This document shows, one piece after another, positions 19,426-28,416 of a stretch of DNA of 64,000 nucleotides. Each line of letters begins with the position of its first letter. The stretch's first letter is position 1. A model generated the notes under the pieces. It ran no database searches and was not told the origin of the DNA. It saw nothing but the letters and a program-made list of their open reading frames with translations. Source of the DNA: Streptomyces celluloflavus (GTDB taxonomy: Bacteria; Actinomycetota; Actinomycetes; Streptomycetales; Streptomycetaceae). The stretch lies in assembly GCA_000720995.1 (NCBI GenBank), contig JOEL01000019.1:53823-117822 (forward strand), read 5' to 3'. A program made the translations under genes and the position numbers.

Positions 19426-19693
19426 ACCCGGCTCCCTCCACGATCCCGCTCCCGCGACGGTACCGGCCGGCCGCGGGTGCGGCACAGCGGGACGGCGGCC
19501 GGTACCGGCCCACCCGGACTGGTGATTCCGCCCACAGCTCGCCCCGCCGGAGGAGCCACCGGCCCTTCGGCGCCTTACGCTCGGGGGCACCGCAAAGGCC
19601 ACCAAGGACCCGGCGCAGGCCCGGCAAGGACCGCCGAGAAATCCCGCATGGACCTGCCGACCGCCGCCCCCGCCCACGGAGGTTCACGCCCGC

Positions 19694-20446
19694 ATGAAGC
19701 TCACCGTCGTCGGATGCTCGGGGTCGTTCCCTTCCATGGAATCGGCCTGTTCGAGCTACCTCCTGGAGGCCGACGGCTTCAGGCTGCTGCTCGACATGGG
19801 CAACGGCGCCCTGGGCGAGCTCCAGCGCCACTGCGGTCTCTACGACCTGGACGCCGTCCTCCTCTCCCATCTGCACGCCGACCACTGCATCGACCTGTGC
19901 GGCTATTTCGTCGTCCGCTACTACCGTCCGGACGGCGGCCGCTGCGAGCCGATGCCGGTCTACGGGCCGGCCGGCACCGAAGCGCGGCTCAGCTCCGCGC
20001 ACGCGGACCTGCCGTACGACGGCGCGATGAGCGAGGTCTTCGACTTCCGCACGCTGACCCCCGGCACCCTGACCATCGGGCCGTTCACGGTCCGTACGGA
20101 GCGGGTCAGCCACCCGGTGACGGCGTTCGGCTTCCGCATCGAGCACGGCGGCAGCTCGCTGACGTACTCCGGGGACACCGGCACCTGCGACGCGCTGGAC
20201 CGCCTCGCCCGGGGCACCGACTTCTTCCTGTGCGAGGCGTCCTTCACCCAGGGCAAGGAGGACATCCCGGATCTGCACCTCAACGGCCGGGAGGCCGGCG
20301 AGCACGCCCGGCGGGCCGGTGTGGGCCGCCTGGTCCTGACCCATATCCCGCCGTGGACCGATCCGGACATCAGCCTCCGGGACGCGCAGAAGGTCTACGA
20401 CGGGCCGGTCGAGGTCGCCAAGGCGGGCGCGACGTACGAGATCTGA
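19694..20446 (+). CDS. MBL-fold metallo-hydrolase, RNase Z-like
   Basis: A 250-aa metallo-beta-lactamase-fold hydrolase. The metal-binding motif HLHADHCIDL is complete, with further ligands in VSHPV, TYSGDTGTCD and VLTHIPPW. The subfamily is that of RNase Z/arylsulfatase-like short proteins; phosphodiesterase or cyclic-nucleotide activities are possible but not shown. GGAGG lies about 12 nt before the ATG at 19694. It is followed by a bidirectional terminator shared with nagE2. Confidence 0.92.
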   Translation: MKLTVVGCSGSFPSMESACSSYLLEADGFRLLLDMGNGALGELQRHCGLYDLDAVLLSHLHADHCIDLCGYFVVRYYRPDGGRCEPMPVYGPAGTEARLSSAHADLPYDGAMSEVFDFRTLTPGTLTIGPFTVRTERVSHPVTAFGFRIEHGGSSLTYSGDTGTCDALDRLARGTDFFLCEASFTQGKEDIPDLHLNGREAGEHARRAGVGRLVLTHIPPWTDPDISLRDAQKVYDGPVEVAKAGATYEI

Positions 20447-20500
20447 GCGGGCGCGGCGCGGGCGGCGGCGCGCGGAGAGTACACGGCACAACGACATGAC

Positions 20501-20537
20501 GAAGGGGCCCGGAACCGAGCTGGTTCCGGGCCCCTTC
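20501..20537. terminator. Bidirectional terminator between MBL gene and nagE2
   Basis: A perfect 16-bp stem (20501-20516 with 20522-20537) and 5-nt loop between two convergent stops. Confidence 0.85.
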
Positions 20538-20560
20538 GCGGGTGTACGGGGAGTTCGCGC

Positions 20561-21817
20561 CTACACCTTGGTGAGGTCCTCGACCTCTTCCGCGGGCTCG
20601 CGGCCCGGGGTGGCGAGGTTGAACTTGGTGATCGCGAAGCGGAAGACCACGTAGTAGATGGCCGCGAAGACCAGACCGATCGGGATGATCATCCATGGCT
20701 TGGTGGCCAGCGACCAGTTGATGCCGTAGTCGATGAGGCCCGCCGAGAAGGTGAAGCCGTCGTGCACGCCCAGGGCCCAGGTGACCGCCATCGAGATGGC
20801 GGTGAGCACCGCGTGGACCGCGTACAGGACCGGGGCGATGAACATGAACGAGAACTCGATCGGCTCGGTGATACCGCAGACGAAGGAGGTCAGCGCGAGC
20901 GAGACCATCATGCCCGTGACGGCCTTGCGGCGCTCGGGGCGGGCGCAGTGCGCGATGGCGAGCGCGGCGGCCGGCAGACCGAACATCATGATCGGGAAGA
21001 AGCCCGACATGAACTGTCCGGCGGACGGGTCACCGGCGAAGAAGCGGCCGATGTCACCGTGCACGACCTTGCCCGCCGCGTCGGTGAAGTCACCGAGCTG
21101 GAACCACGAGACGGTGTTGACGAACTGGTGCATGCCGATCGGGATCAGCGCGCGGTTGATCAGGCCGAAGAGGCCGGCACCGCCGGCGCCCAGACCGGTC
21201 ATCCACTCGCCGAAGTGGGTGATGCCGTTGCCGATGGGCTCCCAGATCAGCACGAAGAGCACGCCGACCGCGGTGCCCACGAAGGCCATGATGATCGGGA
21301 CGAGCCGGCGGCCGTTGAAGAAGCCGAGCCAGTCCACCAGCTTCTTGCGGTGGTAGCGCTGCCACAGGACCGCGGCGAGCAGGCCCATGATGATGCCGCC
21401 GAGGACGCCGGGGTTGTTGACGACCGGGTCGACCCACTTGCCGCTGTCGATGTGGCCTTCGGTGACCGGGAACGCCTTGAGGACGTTGCTGTAGACCAGG
21501 AAGCCGACCAGGGCGGCGAGCGCCGTGGAGCCGTCGGCCTTCTTCGCGAAGCCGATGGCCACGCCTATGCAGAACAGCAGCGGCAGGTTGTCGAAGACCG
21601 CGCCACCGGCCGCGGCGAAGACCTTGCTGACGTCGATCCAGCCCAGACCGTCCTTGCCGAACACATCCGGCTGGCCCAGCCGGTTGAGGATGCCCGCGGC
21701 GGGCAGCACGGCGATCGGCAGCTGGAGGCTGCGGCCGATCTTCTGTAGGCCCTGGAAAAGGCCGGAGCCCCGCTTCTTTGCGGGGGCCGCCTTGGCGGCG
21801 GCAGTGGCCGAACTCAT
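20561..21817 (-). CDS. nagE2: PTS N-acetylglucosamine permease, EIIC
   Basis: A 418-aa EIIC membrane subunit of the glucose/GlcNAc PTS family with about 10 helices. Family motifs are QKIGRSLQLPIAVLPAAGILNRLG near the N-terminus, FCIGVAIGFAKKADGSTALAALVGF, and the substrate motif GITEPIEFSFMF. It lacks IIA and IIB domains, as in Streptomyces, where NagF supplies IIB. AGGAGG precedes the ATG at 21817. Two tandem dre-like operators lie 49-81 bp upstream, predicting DasR repression relieved by glucosamine-6-phosphate. In S. coelicolor the equivalent gene is the main GlcNAc transporter; the symbol rests on gene order and length. Confidence 0.92.
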   Translation of the reverse strand: MSSATAAAKAAPAKKRGSGLFQGLQKIGRSLQLPIAVLPAAGILNRLGQPDVFGKDGLGWIDVSKVFAAAGGAVFDNLPLLFCIGVAIGFAKKADGSTALAALVGFLVYSNVLKAFPVTEGHIDSGKWVDPVVNNPGVLGGIIMGLLAAVLWQRYHRKKLVDWLGFFNGRRLVPIIMAFVGTAVGVLFVLIWEPIGNGITHFGEWMTGLGAGGAGLFGLINRALIPIGMHQFVNTVSWFQLGDFTDAAGKVVHGDIGRFFAGDPSAGQFMSGFFPIMMFGLPAAALAIAHCARPERRKAVTGMMVSLALTSFVCGITEPIEFSFMFIAPVLYAVHAVLTAISMAVTWALGVHDGFTFSAGLIDYGINWSLATKPWMIIPIGLVFAAIYYVVFRFAITKFNLATPGREPAEEVEDLTKV

Positions 21818-21865
21818 CGGATTCCTCCTGGTGAGGCGGGCACTCGGAAGGGGGACGGCCCGCTT

Positions 21866-21881
21866 ATTGGTCTACACCACT
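21866..21881. promoter_or_regulatory. DasR operator (dre) 1 upstream of nagE2
   Basis: ATTGGTCTACACCACT differs at three positions from the dre consensus ACTGGTCTAGACCACT. Confidence 0.8.
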
Positions 21882-21882
21882 C

Positions 21883-21898
21883 AGTGGTTTAGACCATT
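21883..21898. promoter_or_regulatory. DasR operator (dre) 2 upstream of nagE2
   Basis: AGTGGTTTAGACCATT is a second dre-like palindrome one base from the first; the tandem arrangement should give tight repression of nagE2. Confidence 0.8.
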
Positions 21899-22081
21899 CT
21901 TAGCACGTAGCCCCGACATAAAGGAATTCATTCTCGACAGTGGCCTGAACCACATTGCGCGCCACATGACGACCGGCCCGCGGATCCCGGGACCTGCGGG
22001 CCGGCCGCGGGGGACACAAGTCCCGCCGGGGCGCCGCCGGGCTCCGCGCCGGACCGGCGCGCTCGTTCGCCCGGCGTTCTC

Positions 22082-23395
22082 CTACTTGACGTTCTCCCGC
22101 TCCAGTTCCTCCGCCAGTTCCGTCGGCTCACGGCCCGGTGTCGGCAGATTGAACTTTGTAATCACGATGCGGAAAAGAACGTAATAGACGACCGCGAAAC
22201 AGAGCCCGATCGGGATGAGCAGCCACGGTTTCGTCGCCAGCCCCCAGTTGATGACGTAGTCGATCAGCCCGGCCGAGAAACTGAAACCGTCATGCACCCC
22301 CAGCGCCCAGCTCACCGCCATCGACACACCCGTCAGCAGCGCGTGGATCACATACAGCGCCGGGGCGATGAAGAGGAACGAGTACTCGATCGGCTCGGTG
22401 ATCCCGGTCACGAACGACGTCAGACCCACCGACAGCATCATCCCCGTCACCTCCTTACGGCGGTGCGGGCGGGCGCAGTGCGCGATGGCCAGCGCCGCGG
22501 CCGGCAGCGCGAACATCATGATCGGGAAGAACCCGGTGGTGAACTGGCCGGCCGTCGGATCGCCCGCCAGGAAGCGGTTGATATCGCCGTGCACCACCGT
22601 GCCGTCCGGTTTGACGAAGTCGCCGAACTGGAACCACATGAACGTATTGAGGAACTGGTGCAGCCCGATCACCAGCAGCCCGCGGTTGGCCACCCCGAAA
22701 AGGCCGGAACCCGCCGCCCCCAGATCCGACAGCCACTTGCTGAAGCTCGTCAGCCCGGCACCGACCGGCGGCCAGACCCACAGGCAGAGCGCGGCGAACG
22801 CCAGACCGACGAAGGCCATGATGATCGGGACCAGCCGGCGGCCGTTGAAGAATCCCAGCCAGTCCACCAGCCGCACCCGGTGGAAGCGCTGCCAGCACCA
22901 CGCGGCGAAGAAGCCCATCACGATGCCGCCGAAGACCCCCGGATTCTGGAACGTCGCCGGCGCCGCGGTTCCGCCCCCGGACACGCACACCCCGCTCCAC
23001 AGCCCCGCCTGCGCGTACACCGACCCCGCCGGACAGGCCACGGGGAACTGGTGCAGGACCGCGTAATACACCAGGAAGCCGACCAGCGCGGCCAGCGCCG
23101 TCGAACCGTCCGACTTCTTCGCCATCCCGATCGCGACACCGATACAGAACAGCAGCGGCAGCCCCAGCCCCGAATCCAGCAGCGCACCGCCGGCGCCCGC
23201 GAACAGCTTGGCCACATCGGTCCAGCCCAGCCCCTCCGCGCCGAACACATCCGGCTGGCCCAGCCGGTTGAGGATGCCCGCCGCGGGCAGTACGGCGATG
23301 GGCAGCTGGAGACTGCGCCCCATCTTCTGCAGACCCTGGAAGAGCACCGACGTCCACTTCTTCCGCGGTGCCGCCGCCGCTGCCTGTGTACTCAT
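22082..23395 (-). CDS. nagE1: PTS N-acetylglucosamine-type permease paralogue, EIIC
   Basis: A 437-aa EIIC protein, paralogue of the neighbouring nagE2 with the same motifs (QKMGRSLQLPIAVLPAAGIL, GMAKKSDGSTALAALVGF, GITEPIEYSFLF). It carries an extra Cys-containing extracytoplasmic loop (CPAGSVYAQAGLWSGVCVSGGG) absent from nagE2. The ATG at 23395 follows GGGGAGGAA and starts MSTQAAAAAPRKKW; upstream in-frame codons are not conserved. One dre site lies 57-72 bp upstream, in the region divergent with nagF. The substrate is probably an amino sugar; in S. coelicolor NagE1 is dispensable for GlcNAc uptake. Confidence 0.9.
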   Translation of the reverse strand: MSTQAAAAAPRKKWTSVLFQGLQKMGRSLQLPIAVLPAAGILNRLGQPDVFGAEGLGWTDVAKLFAGAGGALLDSGLGLPLLFCIGVAIGMAKKSDGSTALAALVGFLVYYAVLHQFPVACPAGSVYAQAGLWSGVCVSGGGTAAPATFQNPGVFGGIVMGFFAAWCWQRFHRVRLVDWLGFFNGRRLVPIIMAFVGLAFAALCLWVWPPVGAGLTSFSKWLSDLGAAGSGLFGVANRGLLVIGLHQFLNTFMWFQFGDFVKPDGTVVHGDINRFLAGDPTAGQFTTGFFPIMMFALPAAALAIAHCARPHRRKEVTGMMLSVGLTSFVTGITEPIEYSFLFIAPALYVIHALLTGVSMAVSWALGVHDGFSFSAGLIDYVINWGLATKPWLLIPIGLCFAVVYYVLFRIVITKFNLPTPGREPTELAEELERENVK

Positions 23396-23451
23396 CCGGT
23401 TCCTCCCCGCTGTCGGCCCGTCCACAACCGATCCGGCGCTTGCCGCATACT

Positions 23452-23467
23452 GATGGTGTAGACCACT
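23452..23467. promoter_or_regulatory. DasR operator (dre) between nagE1 and nagF
   Basis: GATGGTGTAGACCACT matches 13 of 16 positions of the dre consensus and lies between the divergent starts, closer to nagE1, so it may control both. Confidence 0.78.
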
Positions 23468-23622
23468 TGCAGTGCGGTTGCCGGCCTCCCGGTACGCACT
23501 CCGGGTGACCGCCATCATTCGCCAGGTAGCGGATATACGCCCACATAATTGGGCTAAACGTGCGTTACGGTGTGGAAACCGCTCGGCGGAACCGCCGGCG
23601 GCCGAGACAAGCAGGAGTGGAC

Positions 23623-23856
23623 ATGGCCAGCAAGGCTGAGAAGATCGTCGCCGGGCTCGGCGGACTCGACAACATCGAAGAGGTCGAGGGCTGCATCACC
23701 CGCCTGCGCACCGAGGTCGTCGACGCCTCCCTGGTCGATGACGCCGCGCTCAAGGCCGCCGGCGCCCACGGCGTCGTCAAGATGGGCAACGCCATCCAGG
23801 TTGTCATCGGCACCGACGCCGACCCCATCGCCGCCGAGATCGAAGACATGATGTGA
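23623..23856 (+). CDS. nagF: PTS GlcNAc-specific IIB component
   Basis: A 77-aa stand-alone EIIB of the glucose family, which passes phosphate from IIA (Crr, encoded elsewhere) to the sugar taken in by NagE2. The phosphorylated cysteine is Cys24 in the signature EVEGCITRLRTEV, and the conserved GVVKMGNAIQVVIG follows. The ATG at 23623 has AGGAG 7 nt upstream; in-frame codons further upstream are Arg-rich and unlike the family. Divergent from nagE1, with a strong terminator behind it. Confidence 0.94.
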   Translation: MASKAEKIVAGLGGLDNIEEVEGCITRLRTEVVDASLVDDAALKAAGAHGVVKMGNAIQVVIGTDADPIAAEIEDMM

Positions 23857-23878
23857 GCTGACCTCCCGTCACTCCCGC

Positions 23879-23922
23879 GAGGGCCCCGTTCCGGACGCAC
23901 ACCCGCCCGGAACGGGGCCCTC
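23879..23922 (+). terminator. Terminator of nagF
   Basis: A perfect 16-bp stem (23879-23894 with 23907-23922) and 12-nt loop between nagF and rph. Confidence 0.85.
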
Positions 23923-23946
23923 GCCGTTCCCGATAGGCTCTGCGCC

Positions 23947-24678
<732 letters not shown>

Positions 24679-24958
24679 CACTCCCGACGGGACCCGCGGC
24701 GCCGCCCAGCTGGCGGCGGCGTGGGTGCCGTCGGCGCCGTGCGGTGGTGAGCCCGGCGCGTCCCGGCGATGCCGCCGACCCGGACCGGTCCCGTCCGGAA
24801 CAACGGGACGGAGCCGGGCCGCCGGGGCCGTCCCCGGCCGGTCCGGGCCACCCGGCGGACAGGTCCGAACCCCGCCCCTGGCCCCGGCGCGAGCTCCCGC
24901 CCCTCACGGACGCGACCGGTGAGATCGGCACGATCTGCACACCGGGATAATCGCCCCC

Positions 24959-25588
24959 ATGCAGCAGCAAACGGGCGGGCACGCGCCCCGCCGCCTGATC
25001 CTCGCCACCCGCAACGCCGGCAAAATCACCGAACTCCGGGCCATCCTGGAGGCCGCCGGCCTCGATGTGGAACTCGTCGGAGCCGACGCCTACCCCGACA
25101 TCCCGGACGTGAAGGAAACCGGTGTCACCTTCGCCGAGAACGCCCTCCTGAAGGCCCACGCCCTCGCCGAGGCCACCGGCCACCCGGCCGTCGCCGACGA
25201 CTCCGGCCTCTGCGTCGACGTCCTCGGCGGCGCCCCCGGCATCTTCTCCGCCCGCTGGGCCGGACGGCACGGCGACGACCGCGCCAACCTCGACCTGCTC
25301 CTCGCCCAGCTCTCCGACATCGACGAGGAGCACCGCGGCGCCCACTTCTTCTGCGCCGCGGCGCTCGCCCTCCCCGACGGCACCCAGCGCGTCGTCGAGG
25401 GCAAACTGACCGGCACCCTCCGCCACGCCCCCAGCGGCACCGGCGGCTTCGGCTACGACCCGGTCCTCCAGCCCCTGGGCGAGACCCGCACCTGCGCCGA
25501 ACTCACCCCGGCGGAGAAGAACGCGATCAGCCACCGCGGCCAGGCGTTCCGGGCGCTGGCGCCGGTGGTCCGCGAACTGCTGGGCTGA
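24959..25588 (+). CDS. rdgB: Non-canonical purine NTP pyrophosphatase (dITP/XTP)
   Basis: A 209-aa HAM1/RdgB-family enzyme that hydrolyses dITP, ITP and XTP to monophosphates and so cleans the nucleotide pool. Visible motifs are LATRNAGKITELRAIL (N-terminal substrate loop), TFAENALLKA, ADDSGLCVDVLGGAPGIFSARW (metal and catalytic Asp) and the C-terminal SHRGQAFRAL. A GATAAT -10 box (24946-24951) ends 7 nt before the ATG, predicting a leaderless transcript. A strong terminator follows, then a tRNA gene on the other strand. Confidence 0.96.
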   Translation: MQQQTGGHAPRRLILATRNAGKITELRAILEAAGLDVELVGADAYPDIPDVKETGVTFAENALLKAHALAEATGHPAVADDSGLCVDVLGGAPGIFSARWAGRHGDDRANLDLLLAQLSDIDEEHRGAHFFCAAALALPDGTQRVVEGKLTGTLRHAPSGTGGFGYDPVLQPLGETRTCAELTPAEKNAISHRGQAFRALAPVVRELLG

Positions 25589-25599
25589 GCGGACGACGA

Positions 25600-25634
25600 A
25601 GGCCCGGTCCACGGCGGTGCTGTGGACCGGGCCT
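25600..25634 (+). terminator. Terminator of rdgB
   Basis: A 13-bp stem (25600-25612 with 25622-25634) and 9-nt loop lie 11 nt after the rdgB stop; it may also end the tRNA transcript from the other strand. Confidence 0.8.
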
Positions 25635-25647
25635 CGCTGTTCATACG

Positions 25648-25731
25648 TGCGGCCGGAGGGACTCGAACCCTCAAGGGATTTCTCCCACAGCATCCTAAGT
25701 GCTGCGCGTAGGCCAATTCCGCCACGGCCGC
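25648..25731 (-). tRNA. tRNA-Leu (anticodon UAG)
   Basis: Reading the minus strand, a 7-bp acceptor stem GCGGCCG/CGGCCGC with discriminator A closes an 84-nt cloverleaf. The anticodon stem is CAGCA/TGCTG with loop CTTAGGA (anticodon TAG), there is a long class II variable arm (GGGAGAAATCCC), and the T arm is GAGGG-TTCGAGT-CCCTC. The long variable arm and anticodon identify leucine. The 3' CCA is not encoded. It decodes CUA and probably other CUN codons. No integrated element or att duplication was noticed at its 3' end. Confidence 0.95.
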
Positions 25732-25952
25732 CAGCCGCCAGCCATGGTAGCGGGCCGAGGGGAACCGGGGCACGGGGTGCCCGGCCGATCGGACATCCGG
25801 TGCGGTGTCCGGCGGTCGCCGCACCAGGTATCGGTGCGCGCGGGGTGTGCGTCCCGGGCGGACAGTCCACCGTCTCCGCTGGAAATCGGTGACGTCGAGG
25901 GGGAGTTGAGCGACCTCGCGTGGGGTGCCGCGGTGGCGCGTCGAGGGGATGC

Positions 25953-27491
25953 TCAGGCTCGCCGCTCCGTGGAGCGGGCGTTGACCAGCGCGAGGGCTTC
26001 CGCCTCGGTGGCCACGGAGGGCGGGGAGCCGGGGAGGGGCCGGCCGGCGGTCTCCTTCATGCGGGTCACGGCCGCGATGCCGACGAGGGCGGCGGCCATC
26101 GTGTAGTAGGCGGGGACCATGACGTCGTTGTCGAAGGCGTGCAGGAGGGCGGTGATGACCAGGGGGGTGGTGCCGCCGAAGAGCGAGACCGCCAGGTTGT
26201 AGCCGATGGCGAGGCAGCCGTAGCGGACGCTGGTGGGGAAGAGGGCGGGGAGGGCCGCGGACATCGTGCCCAGGAGGCAGACCAGGCAGAGGCCGAGCAG
26301 GGCCATACCGCCGATGACGGCGGGCACGCTGCCCTGCTTGACGAGGAGGAAGGCGGGGACGGAGGTGAGGAGGAAGCCGAGCATGCCGGTCATCAGCAGG
26401 GGCTTGCGGCCGAGGCGGTCGTTGAGCCGGCCGACGCTGCTGAGCAGGCACATCAGGGCGATCATCGTGCCGAGCAGGATCAGCAGACCGTGCGACTCCC
26501 GGTACCGGAGGGTGTCGGTCAGATAGGTCGGCATGTAGGAGAGCAGCATGTAGTCGGTGATGTTGTACGCGCCGACCAGGGCGACGCACAGGATCAGTGT
26601 CGGCCACTGCTGGGTGAAGATCTCGCCGAGTTTCTTCTTCGGGGCGTTCGCCGAGAGGTGCGCGAACTCGGCCTCGGCGTCGGCGGCGGAGCCGGTGGCG
26701 CGGCGGGTCCGGGACTCCGCCAGCCGCAGGAAGGCGGGGGTTTCGTCGAGTCTGAGCCGCAGGTAGAGACCGATCAGGCCGAGCGGGCCCGCGACCAGGA
26801 AGGGGAGGCGCCAGCCCCAGCGCAGCATGGCGTCGGGGCCCAGGGCGGTGTCGAGGACGAGGACGATACCGGCCGCGCCGGTGTAGCCGATGAGGGTGCC
26901 CATCTCCAGGAAGCTGCCGAAGTAGCCGCGCCTTTTGTCGGGGGCGTATTCGGCGATGAAGGTGGAGGCGCCGCCGTACTCGCCGCCGGTGGAGAAGCCC
27001 TGGACGAGGCGGCAGAGGACCAGCAGGACGGGTGCCCAGAAGCCGATGGTGGCGCGGGCCGGGATCAGGCCGATGCACAGGGTGCCGAGCGCCATCATGA
27101 TCATGGTGAGGGCGAGGACCTTCTTACGGCCGATGCGGTCGCCGAGCGGACCGAAGTAGGCGCCGCCGACGGGGCGGACGAGGAAGGCCACGGCGAAGGT
27201 CGCGAACGACGACAGGAGGCTGGTGGTGGCGTTGCCGCCAGGGAAGAAGACCTTGCCGAGGGTGATGGCGAGGTAGCTGTAGATGCCGAAGTCGAACCAT
27301 TCCATGGCGTTGCCGAGCGCGGCGGCCTGCACCGCCCGCCTGACGACTCTCTCGTCGGTGACGGTGATGTCGGTGCGCCTCAGGCGGGGGTTTCTGCGGC
27401 GGTCGGCGGCGCGGCGGAGCGTCCGGTGGCGGGTGCGCGCCGCCGGGTCCCGGTGACCGGCGGGTGCTGCTCCGGTGCTGCCGGTCGGCAC
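25953..27491 (-). CDS. MHS-family MFS transporter (ProP-like)
   Basis: A 512-aa, 12-helix secondary transporter of the metabolite:H+ symporter branch of the MFS, akin to proline/betaine (ProP) and alpha-ketoglutarate permeases. Motifs are LGNAMEWFDFGIYSYLA in helix 1, FGPLGDRIGRKKVLALTMIMM (MFS motif A), QGFSTGGEYGGASTFIAEYAP, and LNDRLGRKPLLMTGMLG in the second half. The GTG at 27491 is supported by GAGGA 7-8 nt upstream; it adds a charged cytoplasmic N-terminal extension of about 50 residues. The substrate is probably proline, glycine betaine or a carboxylate. Monocistronic. Confidence 0.92.
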   Translation of the reverse strand: MPTGSTGAAPAGHRDPAARTRHRTLRRAADRRRNPRLRRTDITVTDERVVRRAVQAAALGNAMEWFDFGIYSYLAITLGKVFFPGGNATTSLLSSFATFAVAFLVRPVGGAYFGPLGDRIGRKKVLALTMIMMALGTLCIGLIPARATIGFWAPVLLVLCRLVQGFSTGGEYGGASTFIAEYAPDKRRGYFGSFLEMGTLIGYTGAAGIVLVLDTALGPDAMLRWGWRLPFLVAGPLGLIGLYLRLRLDETPAFLRLAESRTRRATGSAADAEAEFAHLSANAPKKKLGEIFTQQWPTLILCVALVGAYNITDYMLLSYMPTYLTDTLRYRESHGLLILLGTMIALMCLLSSVGRLNDRLGRKPLLMTGMLGFLLTSVPAFLLVKQGSVPAVIGGMALLGLCLVCLLGTMSAALPALFPTSVRYGCLAIGYNLAVSLFGGTTPLVITALLHAFDNDVMVPAYYTMAAALVGIAAVTRMKETAGRPLPGSPPSVATEAEALALVNARSTERRA

Positions 27492-27909
27492 GAGGCGGTC
27501 CTCACGTTCGGTCGGCGCCCGGGGCGCGGTGCGGATACGGCGGATACGGCGGATATCAACTGGGGTCGCCCGCGCAGCGGAGTGCGGATCAGACCACTCT
27601 GGCCGGATAAGGGGATATACGTCGCGCGCGCGTGGGCCGTATGGGGGAGGAGCGCGGGGAGCGCCGGCGGCGGGCCGTGGCTGTTACAGGACTGGTACAC
27701 AGCCGAGTGGTCATCGCAGTGTTCGGGCAATCAGCCTGTGTGGCGGGGAAGGGAGAGTTGCGGGTGTCGGAACCGCGTTCCGTCGAGGTGGGTGAAGCGT
27801 TCTCCGCGGGTGGCGCGTTCTCGGTTCGCCGGGCTTCTTTCGAGGGGTGCGGCGGCGGGGGCGTCCGCCGGTGTGGGGTACGGGGTGTGGGCCCCGGGAG
27901 GAGAGGGTG

Positions 27910-28416
27910 ATGACCGACCGCGATGGGTCGCGCTGGGTTCGTGGGCGTACTGCGCTGGCGGCCTTCGCCGTGGTCACCGCGCTGGCGGCCGGCGGGGTGT
28001 GGTTCAGCCAGGCGACGGACCGGGCGTCGGCGGTGGACGCGGCGCCGAAGACGTCGGCGGCGCAGGACGTGAAGTCGGCGGGCCGGTCGTCGGCGGGACT
28101 GCCGGGTGTGCGGGCGTGCGGGATCGGCGAACCGGAGATCAAACCGCGGGTGATCACTTTGACGTGTGCGGACGCGGGGATGGTGGCGACGGCGATCACC
28201 TGGGAGCGGTACGGCGCGCAGGAGGCGGAGGGCAAGGGCGTGGTGCAGGTCGAGCGGACCGCCGCGGGGGTGGCGACGGACTCCTCGTTCCCGGCGACGT
28301 TCCGGCTCTTCGGCGCGAAGACGGTCGACGGTGCGCGGGCGTTCACGGGGCTTGAGGTGACGTACGAACGTTCGACACCGCTGGGCGATACGACGGAGAT
28401 GTACAACCTCGCGTGA
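27910..28416 (+). CDS. Small exported protein coupled to a histidine kinase
   Basis: A 168-aa protein with one N-terminal membrane or signal segment (GRTALAAFAVVTALAAGGVWFS, about residues 12-33). The extracytoplasmic domain contains two Cys that could pair (RACGIGEPEIKPRVITLTCADAG) and ends RSTPLGDTTEMYNLA. No named domain is recognised. GGGAGGAGAGG directly precedes the ATG at 27910. The stop overlaps the start of the histidine kinase gene (ATGA), so the two are translationally coupled. That coupling suggests it works with the kinase, for instance as an accessory sensor; this is inference. Confidence 0.78.
   Translation: MTDRDGSRWVRGRTALAAFAVVTALAAGGVWFSQATDRASAVDAAPKTSAAQDVKSAGRSSAGLPGVRACGIGEPEIKPRVITLTCADAGMVATAITWERYGAQEAEGKGVVQVERTAAGVATDSSFPATFRLFGAKTVDGARAFTGLEVTYERSTPLGDTTEMYNLA

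Noticed and set aside
21866-21898. A DasR gene near the nag operators
   Set aside because: The two full GntR regulators of the window lie far away, and each has local target genes and sites; dasR itself is expected elsewhere.
25648-25731. tRNA-Leu as an integration site of a mobile element
   Set aside because: No integrase, excisionase or direct repeat of the tRNA 3' end was found; both flanks carry ordinary chromosomal genes.
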